In this document: piece by piece, positions 43,808 through 52,684 of the stretch
How the letters are laid out: each line of letters opens with the position of its first letter
How positions within the stretch are numbered: the stretch's first letter is position 1
Assembly: GCA_018262975.1 (NCBI GenBank)
Contig: JADFDG010000009.1
Span: forward strand, 91,505 to 155,504
Reading direction: 5' to 3'
Source: Gammaproteobacteria bacterium
Lineage (GTDB): Bacteria; Pseudomonadota; Gammaproteobacteria; Pseudomonadales; JADFDG01
Length of the DNA stretch: 64,000 nt
Program-made: the position numbers and the translations under genes
The notes under the pieces: model-generated
What the model was told of the DNA's origin: nothing
The model's input: the letters and a program-made list of their open reading frames with translations, nothing else
The model's database searches: none

Positions 43808-43882
43808 GTAGCGAGGGGGCCATGCCCCCGACCGCTCTTTCTTCCCCCCGACGCTCGTCGGGGGCATGGCCCCCTCTCTACA
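43808..43882. repeat. Palindromic repeat pair C
   Basis: Forward unit 43808-43832 (GTAGCGA, core GGGGGCCATGCCCCC, GAC) and inverted unit 43857-43881 (GTC, same core, TCTCTAC) lie 20 bp after alaS. The 24-bp spacer is C/T rich. The pair can fold into one long hairpin without a following T-run. Same family as near 2589, 35741 and 56343. Confidence 0.9.
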
Positions 43883-43987
43883 CACGCATGACGCGGCCGG
43901 GCCTTTTGTTGTCTAATACGCGCCACCATCCGGGGAGGCTCTTCCCGGTCCTTTTCACGTCAAAAAGCCACGGTTTCCAACTGCCCT

Positions 43988-45205
43988 ATGGCGCTCATCG
44001 TCCAGAAGTACGGCGGCACCTCGGTAGGCTCGGTCGAGCGTATCGAGAAGGTGGCCGAGAAGGTCAAATCGTTCCGCGACCAGGGCCACGACATGGTCGT
44101 GGTGGTCTCCGCCATGACCGGCGAGACCAACCGTCTCATCGACCTCGCCAAACAGATCACCCCCGATCCGGACAAGCGCGAGCTCGACCAGATGGTTTCC
44201 ACCGGCGAGCAGGTCACCATCGCCCTGCTGGCCATGGCGCTGCAGAAGCGCGGCTGCCCGGCAGTGTCGTTCACCGGCTTCCAGGTACCGGTGAAGACCG
44301 ACAGCGCGCACTCCAAGGCGCGCATCCTCGAGATCGACGACAAGCGCATGCGTGCCGAGCTTAAGGCCGGCAAGGTCGTGGTGGTTGCCGGTTTCCAGGG
44401 TATCGACGCCGGCCAGAACATCACCACGCTCGGTCGTGGCGGCTCGGACACCACCGGCGTGGCGCTCGCCGCCGCGCTGAAGGCCGACGAGTGCCAGATC
44501 TACACCGATGTCGACGGGGTCTACACCACCGACCCGCGCGTCGAACCGCGCGCCCGTCGCCTCGATCGCATCACCTTCGAGGAAATGCTGGAAATGGCGA
44601 GCCTCGGCTCCAAGGTCCTGCAGATCCGTTCGGTCGAATTCGCCGGCAAGTACAAGGTGCCCCTGCGCGTCCTGCACAGTTTCCAGGACGGCCCCGGCAC
44701 GCTGATCACGCTCGATGAGGACAACATGGAAGCACCGCTGATTTCCGGTATCGCCTTCACCCGCGACGAAGCCAAGTTCACCCTGCGTGGCGTCCAGGAC
44801 AAGCCGGGCATTGCCTCGCTGATCCTCGGCCCGGTGGGCGAGGCCAATGTCGAGGTCGACATGATCGTCCAGAACACCGGTACGGACGGCACCACCGATT
44901 TCACCTTCACCGTCGCCCGCGGCGAGTTCCAGAAAGCGCAGCGCGTGCTGGAAAAAGTGCAGAAGGATGTCGGCGCCCGTGAACTGATCGCGGACGACCA
45001 CATCGCCAAGGTATCGCTGGTGGGCGTGGGCATGCGTTCGCACGCCGGCGTTGCCTCGCGCATGTTCAAGGCGCTGGCCGCCGAGAACATCAACATCCAG
45101 ATGATCTCCACCAGCGAGATCAAGATTTCGGTAGTGATCGACGAGAAATACCTCGAACTGGCCGTGCGGGCGCTGCACGCCGCCTTCGAGCTGGACAAGA
45201 AATAA
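43988..45205 (+). CDS. lysC: Aspartate kinase
   Basis: Phosphorylates aspartate, the entry step to lysine, threonine, methionine and diaminopimelate. The 405-aa monofunctional enzyme starts [19 protein letters not shown] (kinase motif KYGGTSV), contains [15 protein letters not shown] and [16 protein letters not shown], and ends with two ACT domains (about residues 265-405) for feedback by lysine/threonine. The start lacks a strong Shine-Dalgarno. TAATAC at 43914-43919 is a possible -10. csrA follows after 91 bp. Confidence 0.97.
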   Translation: MALIVQKYGGTSVGSVERIEKVAEKVKSFRDQGHDMVVVVSAMTGETNRLIDLAKQITPDPDKRELDQMVSTGEQVTIALLAMALQKRGCPAVSFTGFQVPVKTDSAHSKARILEIDDKRMRAELKAGKVVVVAGFQGIDAGQNITTLGRGGSDTTGVALAAALKADECQIYTDVDGVYTTDPRVEPRARRLDRITFEEMLEMASLGSKVLQIRSVEFAGKYKVPLRVLHSFQDGPGTLITLDEDNMEAPLISGIAFTRDEAKFTLRGVQDKPGIASLILGPVGEANVEVDMIVQNTGTDGTTDFTFTVARGEFQKAQRVLEKVQKDVGARELIADDHIAKVSLVGVGMRSHAGVASRMFKALAAENINIQMISTSEIKISVVIDEKYLELAVRALHAAFELDKK

Positions 45206-45296
45206 GGGCAGGGACGAAACCGGAGCGCGTCGAAGTACGTGCCGGCGACAACAGGCTGCTTCCCGCCGGCACGATGACAAACAGGAGAACGGCAAC
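45206..45296 (+). promoter_or_regulatory. csrA leader with hairpin and GGA motifs
   Basis: The 91-bp gap before csrA holds AGGGA (45210-45214), CGGAG (45221-45225), a 9-bp perfect stem GTGCCGGCG / CGCCGGCAC (45239-45247 and 45264-45272, 16-nt loop) and AGGAG (45283-45287), which is the ribosome site itself. GGA elements overlapping the ribosome site are the way CsrA represses its own translation in E. coli, so autoregulation is likely but inferred. Confidence 0.6.
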
Positions 45297-45494
45297 ATGC
45301 TTATCTTGACCCGCAGGGTCGGCGAGACACTCATGATCGGTGACCAGGTCACCGTGACGGTGCTCGGCGTGAAGGGGAACCAGGTACGACTGGGAGTCAA
45401 CGCGCCCAAGGAAGTGGCAGTCCACCGCGAAGAGATCTACCGGCGCATCCAGCACGAGAAGACCGGCGACGACGCCGGCTTCGACGGCCAGTAA
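45297..45494 (+). CDS. csrA: Carbon storage regulator CsrA/RsmA
   Basis: Homodimeric RNA-binding protein that binds GGA motifs in mRNA leaders and controls translation and stability. The 65-aa protein begins [20 protein letters not shown] and has the conserved [19 protein letters not shown] (Arg44-type RNA contact). An AGGAG ribosome site lies nine nt upstream. It ends at a strong intrinsic terminator. A GGA-rich Rsm-like RNA at 9133-9458 is its probable antagonist. Confidence 0.98.
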   Translation: MLILTRRVGETLMIGDQVTVTVLGVKGNQVRLGVNAPKEVAVHREEIYRRIQHEKTGDDAGFDGQ

Positions 45495-45520
45495 GCGCCG
45501 CTGGCAGCAGCCGCAAACGA

Positions 45521-45547
45521 AAAACCCGGGCCTGGCCCGGGTTTTTT
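45521..45547 (+). terminator. Intrinsic terminator of csrA
   Basis: AAAACCCGGG (45521-45530), loop CCTGG, CCCGGGTTTT (45536-45545) form a 10-bp stem followed by a T-run ending at 45547. Classical Rho-independent terminator, 26 bp after the csrA stop; it also faces the oppositely oriented tRNA-Ser gene. Confidence 0.93.
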
Positions 45548-45584
45548 GTGCCTGCCCGGCGGGTGCGCCAGGCGGGGTGATGGA

Positions 45585-45678
45585 TGGCGGAGAAGGAGGG
45601 AGTCGAACCCTCGATACAGGTTTTAGCCCGTATACTCCCTTAGCAGGGGAGCGCCTTCGGCCACTCGGCCACTTCTCC
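45585..45678 (-). tRNA. tRNA-Ser(GCU)
   Basis: On the minus strand GGAGAAG pairs with CTTCTCC as the acceptor stem, discriminator G, encoded CCA (complement of 45585-45587). The anticodon loop is CTGCTAA, anticodon GCU, reading AGC/AGU. A long variable arm gives 94 nt and confirms a class II serine tRNA. The T-arm GGTTCGACTCC is intact. Confidence 0.97.
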
Positions 45679-45689
45679 GGAAGGCGCGC

Positions 45690-45695
45690 ACTATA
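45690..45695 (-). promoter_or_regulatory. -10 element of tRNA-Ser
   Basis: Minus-strand TATAGT, 12 nt before the mature tRNA 5' end. The -35 at 16-18 bp is poor, as is common for strongly G-starting stable RNA promoters. Assigned by position. Confidence 0.5.
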
Positions 45696-45734
45696 CTGGA
45701 AAACTTCTGTTTGTAGCAGGGGGCATTCGAACTC

Positions 45735-45763
45735 TTGACGACTGCACCCGGCATCCTGATAAT
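45735..45763 (+). promoter_or_regulatory. Sigma-70 type promoter of tRNA-Arg(ACG)
   Basis: TTGACG (45735-45740), exact 17-bp spacer, GATAAT (45758-45763): near-consensus -35 and -10. The start point would be near 45770, about 35 nt before the tRNA. Confidence 0.8.
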
Positions 45764-45804
45764 GCGCGCCTCCTGCGGTGACGCAGGCGCAATGCAAGAC
45801 CCAC

Positions 45805-45881
45805 GCGCCCGTAGCTCAGTTGGATAGAGTACCTGGCTACGAACCAGGTGGTCGGGAGTTCGAATCTCTCCGGGCGCGCCA
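45805..45881 (+). tRNA. tRNA-Arg(ACG)
   Basis: A 77-nt gene with acceptor GCGCCCG / CGGGCGC, discriminator G, encoded CCA. The anticodon loop is CTACGAA (anticodon ACG, wobble A expected to become inosine), reading CGU/CGC/CGA. The D-arm AGCTCAGTTGGATAGAGT and T-arm GAGTTCGAATCTC are intact. Same place as the argV-type genes after csrA in enterics. Confidence 0.98.
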
Positions 45882-45892
45882 TCTTCAGAACG

Positions 45893-45920
45893 AAAAACGC
45901 CGGCTCATGCCGGCGTTTTT
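45893..45920. terminator. Intrinsic terminator after tRNA-Arg, bidirectional
   Basis: AAAAACGCCGGC (45893-45904), loop TCAT, GCCGGCGTTTTT (45909-45920): perfect 12-bp stem with T-run in either direction. It ends tRNA-Arg on the plus strand and can also end the minus-strand 70-aa gene. Confidence 0.93.
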
Positions 45921-45940
45921 CGTTTCGGGCCCGCTGCTTT

Positions 45941-46153
45941 TCAGCGCGCCGTCGATACGCGCCGGGCGAACTCCTCCGGCGTGCTCACGCGCGGGCTCTC
46001 CCACTGCGTGGCCGGCAGGTCGCGCAGGGCGGCGAATACCAGGGCGTCGGCATAGCACAGGAAGGCGCGGGCATTGTCCGTGCCCTGCATCCTGCCGATC
46101 AGCATTTCCAGTTCGCGCTTGGCGCGATGCAACTCCTCGTCGGCGCTGCTCAT
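45941..46153 (-). CDS. Small hypothetical protein (70 aa)
   Basis: Not recognised. Starts MSSADEELHRAKRELEMLIG and contains TDNARAFLCYADALVFAALRDL, so two amphipathic helices with no membrane segment. Evidence that it is real: a bidirectional terminator 20 bp after its stop and TATAAA on the minus strand (46190-46185) about 35 bp before ATG 46153. A longer start at 46201 is possible but less likely. Confidence 0.55.
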   Translation of the reverse strand: MSSADEELHRAKRELEMLIGRMQGTDNARAFLCYADALVFAALRDLPATQWESPRVSTPEEFARRVSTAR

Positions 46154-46363
46154 GGCTGTCTCGTGGTGGTTTTGCCGGGCCGCCTTTATAGCACCCGCCA
46201 CGTGTACGCCTCATGTCGGCCGCGACGGCTGGCACTGCGACTTACCCTTATCAGAACAATGTATTAGGCCCCGTTTGCGCATGGCCGGTTGTCCCCGGGC
46301 GGCCGAGCCGCTAGATTGCGCAGCCGGCGCGACCATGCGGTCATGCCCTGTCGAGGAGTCACC

Positions 46364-46609
46364 ATGAATCCGATGTTCATCGAGGGTGTTGAGCTCATGC
46401 TGGTCGGCATGGGCGTGGTGTTTGCCTTCCTGGTGATGCTGGTGTGGATCGTCGGCCTGATGTCGCGCCTGGTGGCGCGCCTGGCCCCCGAGCCCGAAGT
46501 GGCACCCACCCCGCGCGCGGCGCCACCCGCCACGGCAGGCAGCGTGGATACACGCACCCTGGCCGTCATCCAGGCCGCCATTGCCCGCCACCGCGCGGCC
46601 GGCCGCTGA
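46364..46609 (+). CDS. oadG: Oxaloacetate decarboxylase gamma subunit
   Basis: Small membrane subunit of the sodium-pumping oxaloacetate decarboxylase; anchors the alpha subunit and helps bind zinc. The 81-aa protein has one transmembrane segment (GVELMLVGMGVVFAFLVMLVWIVGLMSRLV) and a C-terminal VIQAAIARHR motif typical of OadG. GAGGAG at 46353-46358 precedes ATG 46364. First gene of oadGAB. Confidence 0.92.
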   Translation: MNPMFIEGVELMLVGMGVVFAFLVMLVWIVGLMSRLVARLAPEPEVAPTPRAAPPATAGSVDTRTLAVIQAAIARHRAAGR

Positions 46610-46655
46610 GCCTCTTTCCCCCTGAAATTCCGCCCCATTTCCCAAGGGACACGCC

Positions 46656-48446
46656 ATGAGCACCCAACGTAACCCGCTCGGCATCACCGATGTCGTGCTG
46701 CGCGATGCCCACCAGTCGTTGCTGGCTACCCGCATGCGCCTGGACGACATGCTGCCGATCGCCGGCAAACTCGATCGTGTCGGCTTCTGGTCGCTGGAGT
46801 CCTGGGGCGGCGCCACGTTCGACGCCTGCATCCGCTACCTGGGCGAAGACCCGTGGGTACGTATCCGCGAACTGAAGGCGGCCATGCCCAACACGCCGCA
46901 GCAGATGCTGCTGCGTGGGCAGAACCTGCTGGGCTACCGCCACTACGCCGACGACGTGGTCGACAAGTTCGTCGAGCGCGCCGCGAAGAACGGCGTGGAC
47001 GTGTTCCGCGTGTTCGACGCCATGAACGACGTGCGCAACCTCGAGCGCGCCATGCAGGCAGTGGTGCGCGAGGGCAAGCACGCGCAGGGCACCATCTCCT
47101 ACACCGTCAGCCCGGTACACACCCTCGACATGTGGGTGGACATGTCGAAGCGCATCGAGGACATGGGTGCGCACTCGCTGTGCATCAAGGACATGGCCGG
47201 CCTGCTGACGCCGTATGTCGCCTTCGACCTCGTCACCCGCCTGAAGCAGGCGATCCGCATCCCGGTGCACATGCAGTGCCACGCCACCACCGGGCTGTCC
47301 ACGTCGACGATCCTCAAGGCCGCCGAGGCGGGCATCGACAACGTCGACACCGCCATTTCGTCGATGTCGATGACTTACGGCCACTCGGCCACCGAGGCGG
47401 TGGTGGCGATCTTCGCCGGCACCGGCCGCGACACCGGCCTGGACCTGGTGCTGCTGGAGGAAATCTCCGCGTACTTCCGCGACGTGCGCAAGAAATACGC
47501 GAAGTTCGAGGGCGCGCTGAAGGGCATCGACCCGCGCATCCTGGTCGCGCAGGTGCCCGGCGGCATGCTCACCAACATGGAGAGCCAGCTCAAGGACCAG
47601 AAGGCCGACCATCGCCTCGACGAGGTGCTGGCGGAAATCCCGCGCGTGCGTGCCGATCTCGGCTTCATCCCGCTGGTGACGCCCACTTCGCAGATCGTCG
47701 GCACCCAGGCGGTGCTGAACGTGCTGTCCGGCGAGCGCTACAAGACCATCGCCAAGGAAACCCAGGGCGTGCTGCGCGGCGAGTACGGTGCCGCGCCGGC
47801 ACCGTTCAACGCGCAACTGCAGGCGCGCGTGCTGGAAGGCGCGCAGCCGGTGACCTGCCGTCCGGCCGACCTGCTCAAGCCGGAGATGGAGCGCCTGGTG
47901 GCGGAACTGCGCGCCACCGCGAAGGAAAAGAACATCCGCCTGGAGGCCGGCGAGCGCGAGATCGATGACGTGCTGACCTATGCCCTGTTCCCGCAGGTGG
48001 GCCTGAAGTTCCTGCAGAACCGTGGCAATGCCGCCGCCTTCGAACCGGTGCCCACCGGCAAGGAAGGCAGCGCGCCGTGCGCGCCGTCGGGCGATGCGAT
48101 CTACACGGTGAATGTCGACGGCCGCGACTACACGGTGACCGTCAGCGATGGCGGCGATATCACCGGCATCGTGCCGCCGGCGGCGCTCGCCGGTGCTGCC
48201 GCGACCGCCATGGCCGCACCCGTGGCCGGCAGCGGCGAACCGATGCCGGCGCCGCTGGCCGGTGGCATCGTCAAGGTGCACGTCAAGCCGGGCATGCTGG
48301 TGCAGGAGGGTGACCTGCTGCTCATCCTCGAGGCGATGAAGATGGAAACGGAAATCCGCGCGCCGCACACCGGCACCGTCACTTCCGTCAACGTCAAGGA
48401 GGGCGACGCGGTCGCCGTCGGCGACACGCTCGTCTGTATCGGTTGA
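46656..48446 (+). CDS. oadA: Oxaloacetate decarboxylase alpha subunit (biotin carboxyltransferase)
   Basis: Transfers carboxyl from oxaloacetate to biotin, giving pyruvate. The 596-aa protein has an HMGL/DRE-TIM carboxyltransferase domain opening with [17 protein letters not shown], the conserved IKDMAGLL segment, a PYC-OADA domain and a C-terminal biotinyl domain with [12 protein letters not shown], where Lys near residue 562 takes biotin, after an Ala/Pro-rich linker. Sits between oadG and oadB. Confidence 0.97.
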   Translation: MSTQRNPLGITDVVLRDAHQSLLATRMRLDDMLPIAGKLDRVGFWSLESWGGATFDACIRYLGEDPWVRIRELKAAMPNTPQQMLLRGQNLLGYRHYADDVVDKFVERAAKNGVDVFRVFDAMNDVRNLERAMQAVVREGKHAQGTISYTVSPVHTLDMWVDMSKRIEDMGAHSLCIKDMAGLLTPYVAFDLVTRLKQAIRIPVHMQCHATTGLSTSTILKAAEAGIDNVDTAISSMSMTYGHSATEAVVAIFAGTGRDTGLDLVLLEEISAYFRDVRKKYAKFEGALKGIDPRILVAQVPGGMLTNMESQLKDQKADHRLDEVLAEIPRVRADLGFIPLVTPTSQIVGTQAVLNVLSGERYKTIAKETQGVLRGEYGAAPAPFNAQLQARVLEGAQPVTCRPADLLKPEMERLVAELRATAKEKNIRLEAGEREIDDVLTYALFPQVGLKFLQNRGNAAAFEPVPTGKEGSAPCAPSGDAIYTVNVDGRDYTVTVSDGGDITGIVPPAALAGAAATAMAAPVAGSGEPMPAPLAGGIVKVHVKPGMLVQEGDLLLILEAMKMETEIRAPHTGTVTSVNVKEGDAVAVGDTLVCIG

Positions 48447-48457
48447 GGTAGCGCGCT

Positions 48458-49594
48458 ATGGAAGCCTTGATCAAGCTCTGGCAGAGCACCGGCATCTACC
48501 ACCTCGAGCCTGGCCAGGCGGTCATGCTCGTGGTGTGCCTGGGGCTCATCTACCTCGCCATCCGCAAGGGATTCGAACCGTTGCTGCTGCTGCCGATTGC
48601 CTTCGGCGGCATCCTCGCCAACATCCCTGTCGCCAACATGGCCGGCGAGGGTGGCATCCTGCACCTGTTCTACCAGGTGGGCCTGCCGACCAGCGTGTTC
48701 CCGCTGCTGATCTTCATGGGCGTGGGTGCGATGACCGATTTCGGCCCGATGCTCGCCAACCCGCGCACCCTGCTGCTGGGCGCGGCGGCGCAGTTCGGTA
48801 TCTTCGGTACGCTGCTGGGTGCCGTCGCCCTCACCGTGTGGGGCGTGCCGGGCTTCGAGTTCACCATGAAGCAGGCGGCATCCATCGCCATCATCGGCGG
48901 TGCCGACGGCCCGACCTCGATCTTCGTGACCTCGCGGCTGGCGCCGGAACTGCTCGGCCCGATCGCTGTGGCGGCCTACTCCTACATGGCGCTGGTACCG
49001 CTGATCCAGCCGCCGATCATGCGTGCGCTGACCACCGAGTCCGAACGCAGGATCGAGATGAAGCAACTGCGCCATGTCGGCCGCACCGAGAAGATCGTGT
49101 TCCCGATCGTGCTGGTGGTTCTTATCGGCCTGCTGTTGCCGGATGCCGCGCCGCTGGTGGGCATGTTCGCGTTCGGCAACCTGATGCGCGAGTGCGGCGT
49201 GGTCGAGCGCCTGGCCGACACCTCGCGCAACGCGCTGATCAACATCGTCACCATCGCCCTGGGCCTGACCGTCGGTGCCAAGCTCAGTGCCGACTCGTTC
49301 CTGCAGATCACCACGCTGGGCATCATCGTGCTCGGCCTCATCGCCTTCTCGCTCGGTACTGCGGCAGGCGTGATCATGGCCAAGATCATGAATGTATTCT
49401 CCAAGGACAAGATCAACCCGCTGATCGGGTCGGCCGGCGTGTCGGCGGTACCGATGGCGGCGCGCGTGTCCAACAAGGTCGGCCTGGAATCCAACCCGCA
49501 GAACTTCCTGCTGATGCACGCCATGGGCCCGAACGTCGCCGGCGTGATCGGCTCGGCGGTGGCGGCGGGCGTGTTGCTGTCGTTCGTGGGCTGA
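48458..49594 (+). CDS. oadB: Oxaloacetate decarboxylase beta subunit (sodium pump)
   Basis: Integral membrane subunit that decarboxylates carboxybiotin and exports Na+. The 378-aa protein has about nine to eleven transmembrane segments. The conserved [21 protein letters not shown] contains the sodium-binding Asp (203-type), and [18 protein letters not shown] holds the other conserved site. With OadG and OadA it makes a complete pump; sodium gradient use is inferred. Confidence 0.96.
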   Translation: MEALIKLWQSTGIYHLEPGQAVMLVVCLGLIYLAIRKGFEPLLLLPIAFGGILANIPVANMAGEGGILHLFYQVGLPTSVFPLLIFMGVGAMTDFGPMLANPRTLLLGAAAQFGIFGTLLGAVALTVWGVPGFEFTMKQAASIAIIGGADGPTSIFVTSRLAPELLGPIAVAAYSYMALVPLIQPPIMRALTTESERRIEMKQLRHVGRTEKIVFPIVLVVLIGLLLPDAAPLVGMFAFGNLMRECGVVERLADTSRNALINIVTIALGLTVGAKLSADSFLQITTLGIIVLGLIAFSLGTAAGVIMAKIMNVFSKDKINPLIGSAGVSAVPMAARVSNKVGLESNPQNFLLMHAMGPNVAGVIGSAVAAGVLLSFVG

Positions 49595-49669
49595 TTGCCC
49601 GCCGGCCCGGCTGGCCGGCCCGTGCATTGCGCAGTGCACGGGCCGGCCGGACGGGCTAGGATCACGGCC

Positions 49670-50866
49670 ATGGAACTGGACGTCCCCTCAATGGCCATGA
49701 TGGTCTCGCTGGCCACCTTCGCGGTGGGGCTGGCGCTGATCGCCTTTGGCTACCAGCGGCAGTTCGCCGGCCTGGTGCCCTGGGGCTGGGGCCTGTTTTG
49801 CTTCGCGCTGGCGGCGCCGCTCCTCGCCCTGCGCGACGTTCTTCCCTCCGGGCTCATCGTTCCCGCCGGCGGCGTGTTGCTGCACCTGTCCATCGCGTTG
49901 ATGCTGTTGGGACTCTACCAGCACTTCGGGCGCCGACCGGATCCCTGGGTGATAGGCGTACCGCTGCCGCTCGCCGCATTGATATTCGCGTTCCTCCATG
50001 ACTACCCGGCGCGCCTGGTGTGGGTGTCGCTGCTGCTGGCCGTGCAACTCGTCTCGATGCTGGTGCTGTTGTATGCCCACCGGCGCCAGGCCCCCGGACG
50101 CGGGCTCTGGCTGGTCATGACCGGGGCCGGCATTGCGCTGGCGGTGGCGCTGTGGCGCGTGGGCGCCGTGGAGTTCGGCTGGGTGGAGCTCACGTCCTAC
50201 ACCGCGCCGGGAATACTGCAGGCGTTGTCGCACGCCACGCTGATGTTCTCCCTGCTGCTGGTGACCATCGGCTTCATGGGCATGCTGCATGAAGGCCTGG
50301 AAGCGCGTTACGTCCAGCTGGCCTCCACCGATGTGCTCACCGGCGTGCACAACCGCCGCGCGCTGATGGACGCGTTCTACCAGGAGCTGGCGGGGGCGGT
50401 GCGCCGGCGGGCGCCGTTGTGTCTGCTGATGATCGACATCGACCACTTCAAGCAGGTGAACGATCGCCATGGCCACCAGGCCGGCGACGCCGTGCTGCGT
50501 GCGCTGGCGCAGGCGATGAAAGTGCGCCTGCGTGCACAGGACCTGCTGGGCCGCTACGGCGGCGAGGAGTTCCTCGCCTTGTTGCCCGATACTGACGTGG
50601 CCGGTGGCCTGCGGGTGGCCGACTCCTTGCGTACGCGCGTCGAGGGCCTGCTGGTACACCACGAAGGCAGCGACATCCGGGTGACGATCAGCATCGGCGT
50701 GCATGCCTGGGTGCCGGGCATGCCGGAAGACAGCATTGGACTGGTGCGGGACGTCGACGCGGCGCTGTACGCCGCCAAGCACAACGGGCGCAACCGCGTG
50801 GAGGCGTTCGTGGCTGCTGCGGGCATGGCCGCAGGCGAAGAAGGTGGCGCCCCGGACAGGAATTGA
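49670..50866 (+). CDS. Membrane diguanylate cyclase (GGDEF)
   Basis: A 398-aa protein. The N-terminal 210 residues hold about six to seven hydrophobic segments as an integral sensor domain; the C-terminal GGDEF domain (about 240-385) starts STDVLTGVHNRRAL and has the active RYGGEEF motif with an inhibitory-site RAQD five residues before it, so c-di-GMP synthesis with product inhibition is expected. ATG 49670 is chosen because the upstream part is not homologous. The last seven codons and stop lie inside the antisense tRNA-Arg(CCU) gene. Confidence 0.93.
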   Translation: MELDVPSMAMMVSLATFAVGLALIAFGYQRQFAGLVPWGWGLFCFALAAPLLALRDVLPSGLIVPAGGVLLHLSIALMLLGLYQHFGRRPDPWVIGVPLPLAALIFAFLHDYPARLVWVSLLLAVQLVSMLVLLYAHRRQAPGRGLWLVMTGAGIALAVALWRVGAVEFGWVELTSYTAPGILQALSHATLMFSLLLVTIGFMGMLHEGLEARYVQLASTDVLTGVHNRRALMDAFYQELAGAVRRRAPLCLLMIDIDHFKQVNDRHGHQAGDAVLRALAQAMKVRLRAQDLLGRYGGEEFLALLPDTDVAGGLRVADSLRTRVEGLLVHHEGSDIRVTISIGVHAWVPGMPEDSIGLVRDVDAALYAAKHNGRNRVEAFVAAAGMAAGEEGGAPDRN

Positions 50867-50920
50867 ACCTGTGACCTTCCCCTTAGGAGGGGGACGCGCT
50901 ATCCGCTGTGCCACCGGGGC
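50845..50920 (-). tRNA. tRNA-Arg(CCU)
   Basis: Minus-strand gene of 76 nt: acceptor GCCCCGG / CCGGGGC, discriminator G, encoded CCA. The anticodon loop CTCCTAA gives anticodon CCU for AGG codons. The T-arm CAGGTTCAATTCCTG is intact. Its 3' half overlaps the 3' end of the plus-strand diguanylate cyclase gene by 22 bp. Confidence 0.97.
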
Positions 50921-50969
50921 TAAGGGCCGCTATTCTAGCGGTCGCCGGAATCGAGAGGGAACCCGTGAG

Positions 50970-51323
50970 ATGGCAGGGATGCAAATACTGGACATGGACG
51001 TGGTGCGCGAGCTGCGCGACGTGCTGGGCGACGATTTCCGCCTGCTGGTGACCACCTTCCTGGCCGACAGCGAGCAGCGCCTGCAGTCCTTGCGCAGCGC
51101 CATCGACGCCGGCGACGCGCTGTCCCTGCGCGAGACCGCGCACTCCTTCAAGGGCTCCTCGCTGAACATCGGTGCCGTGCGCCTCGGTGAAGCCTGCCGG
51201 CAACTGGAGGCGCTGGCCCTGGACGGCGTGCCGGCCGACGCCCGGGCCCGCGTGGACGGCCTGGCCGGTGACTACCGGCAGGTCGCCGCGGCACTCGCCA
51301 CGCAACTGCCCGCGGGCCGCTGA
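50970..51323 (+). CDS. Histidine phosphotransfer (Hpt) domain protein
   Basis: A 117-aa stand-alone Hpt protein, a four-helix phosphorelay intermediate. The phospho-accepting His58 is in AHSFKGSSLNIGA, the standard HxxKGSS pattern. ATG 50970 follows AGGGA (50956-50960). No cognate kinase or response regulator is next to it, so its partner hybrid kinase is elsewhere. The leader has two GGA motifs, one overlapping the ribosome site. Confidence 0.92.
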   Translation: MAGMQILDMDVVRELRDVLGDDFRLLVTTFLADSEQRLQSLRSAIDAGDALSLRETAHSFKGSSLNIGAVRLGEACRQLEALALDGVPADARARVDGLAGDYRQVAAALATQLPAGR

Positions 51324-51362
51324 CCGCACCACCCGGCCGGTCATCCCGGCCGCCGCGCAGGC

Positions 51363-51368
51363 TATACT
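51363..51368 (+). promoter_or_regulatory. Candidate -10 of the ccm operon
   Basis: TATACT, 28 bp before the ccmA start codon, resembles the -10 consensus. No good -35 hexamer is seen at 17 bp, so support is limited. Confidence 0.4.
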
Positions 51369-51395
51369 TGCGCGCCCCGAACCCCGGTTCCCGCG

Positions 51396-52019
51396 ATGTC
51401 CGCAAACGACCTCCTGCTGCGTGCCGAAGGCCTGACTGCCCTGCGTGACGAACGCGTGCTGTTCCGTGGCCTGTCGGTGAGCGTGGCAGCCGGCGAGGTG
51501 CTGCGCGTGGAAGGCCCCAATGGCGCCGGCAAGACCACCCTGCTGCGCATCCTCTGCGGGCTCGACCAGGATTGCGAGGGGCGCATCGCCTGGCCGCGCG
51601 CCGAGGCCGCCGGCCGTCCCTGGCGCGAAGAACTCCTCTGGCTGGGCCACCTGCCGGGCCTGAAATCCACGCTCACCGCCGAGGAAAACCTCGCCTGGCT
51701 GTGCGCGCTGCGTGGCCGTGCGCCGCGCCGGCCGCTGCGCGAGGCGCTGGCGATGGTGGGGCTGGCCGGCTTCGAGGACCTGCCGGCCGGCGCCTTGTCT
51801 GCCGGGCAGAAGCGCCGCGTGGCGCTGGCGCGCCTGCACCTCGAGGACGCGCCGCTGTGGGTCCTCGACGAGCCGTTCACCGCCATCGACCGCGCCGGCG
51901 TTGAAGCACTCGAACAACTGCTGGCCGCGCACGCGCAGGCGGGCGGCGCGGTGGTGTTCACCACCCACCATGCGCCGGCCATCACCTCCCGCTCGTTGCT
52001 GCTGGGGAAGGCCGCATGA
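51396..52019 (+). CDS. ccmA: Heme exporter ATPase CcmA
   Basis: ATPase of the CcmABCD complex that loads heme onto CcmE for cytochrome c maturation. The 207-aa protein has Walker A GPNGAGKTTLLRIL, signature LSAGQKRRVALARL and Walker B LWVLDEPFTAID, with the short CcmA-type C-terminus. It overlaps ccmB by 4 nt. Confidence 0.96.
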   Translation: MSANDLLLRAEGLTALRDERVLFRGLSVSVAAGEVLRVEGPNGAGKTTLLRILCGLDQDCEGRIAWPRAEAAGRPWREELLWLGHLPGLKSTLTAEENLAWLCALRGRAPRRPLREALAMVGLAGFEDLPAGALSAGQKRRVALARLHLEDAPLWVLDEPFTAIDRAGVEALEQLLAAHAQAGGAVVFTTHHAPAITSRSLLLGKAA

Positions 52020-52684
52020 GTGCCTTCGCCGCGCTGTTCCGCCGCGATCTCGCGTTGGCCTGGCGCGCGCGCGGCGACCTGGTCAACCCGTTGGGCTTTT
52101 TCGTCATCGTGGTGTCGCTGTTCCCGCTGGGCATGAGCCCGGACCCGGCGCTGCTGGCGCGCATCGGCCCGGGACTGGTGTGGGTCGCGGCGCTGCTGGC
52201 GGTGCTGCTGTCGCTGGAAAACCTGTTCCGTTCCGATCGCGACGACGGCGCGCTGGAGCAACTGCTGGTGTCCAGCGCGCCGCTGCCGTTGCTGGCGCTG
52301 GCGCGCGTGCTGGCGCACGTCATCACGGTGGGCGTGCCGCTGGTGCTGGTGTCGCCGTTGCTGGCGCTGATGCTCAACATCGACGGCGAGCCATTCGGCG
52401 TGTTGCTGTCGTCGCTGGCACTGGGCGTGCCGGTGCTGTGCATGGTCGGTGCCATCGGTGCGGCGCTCACCACCGGCATCGCGCGCGGCGGCGTGCTGGT
52501 AGCGCTGATCGTGTTGCCGCTTTACATCCCGGTGCTGGTGTTCGGCGCCGGTGCTGCCTACGCGGCGGGCCTGGGCCTGCCGTTCGCCGGCCAGCTCGCC
52601 ATTCTCGGCGCCCTGCTGGCCCTGTCCGTCGCGCTCGCGCCGTTCGCCATCGCCGGCGCCTTGCGCATCAGCGGGAGTCAATGA
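52016..52684 (+). CDS. ccmB: Heme exporter membrane protein CcmB
   Basis: A 222-aa integral membrane permease with six transmembrane segments and the family start FRRDLALAWRARGDLVNPL. Works with CcmA and CcmC. Overlaps ccmA (ATGA, 52016-52019) and ccmC (ATGA, 52681-52684). Confidence 0.96.
   Translation: MSAFAALFRRDLALAWRARGDLVNPLGFFVIVVSLFPLGMSPDPALLARIGPGLVWVAALLAVLLSLENLFRSDRDDGALEQLLVSSAPLPLLALARVLAHVITVGVPLVLVSPLLALMLNIDGEPFGVLLSSLALGVPVLCMVGAIGAALTTGIARGGVLVALIVLPLYIPVLVFGAGAAYAAGLGLPFAGQLAILGALLALSVALAPFAIAGALRISGSQ

Noticed and set aside
43808..43882. Reading the repeat pairs as ordinary intrinsic terminators
   Set aside because: The hairpins are strong, but no T-run follows on either strand, unlike the true terminators at 9427, 45521 and 45893. 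A role in ending or protecting transcripts remains possible.
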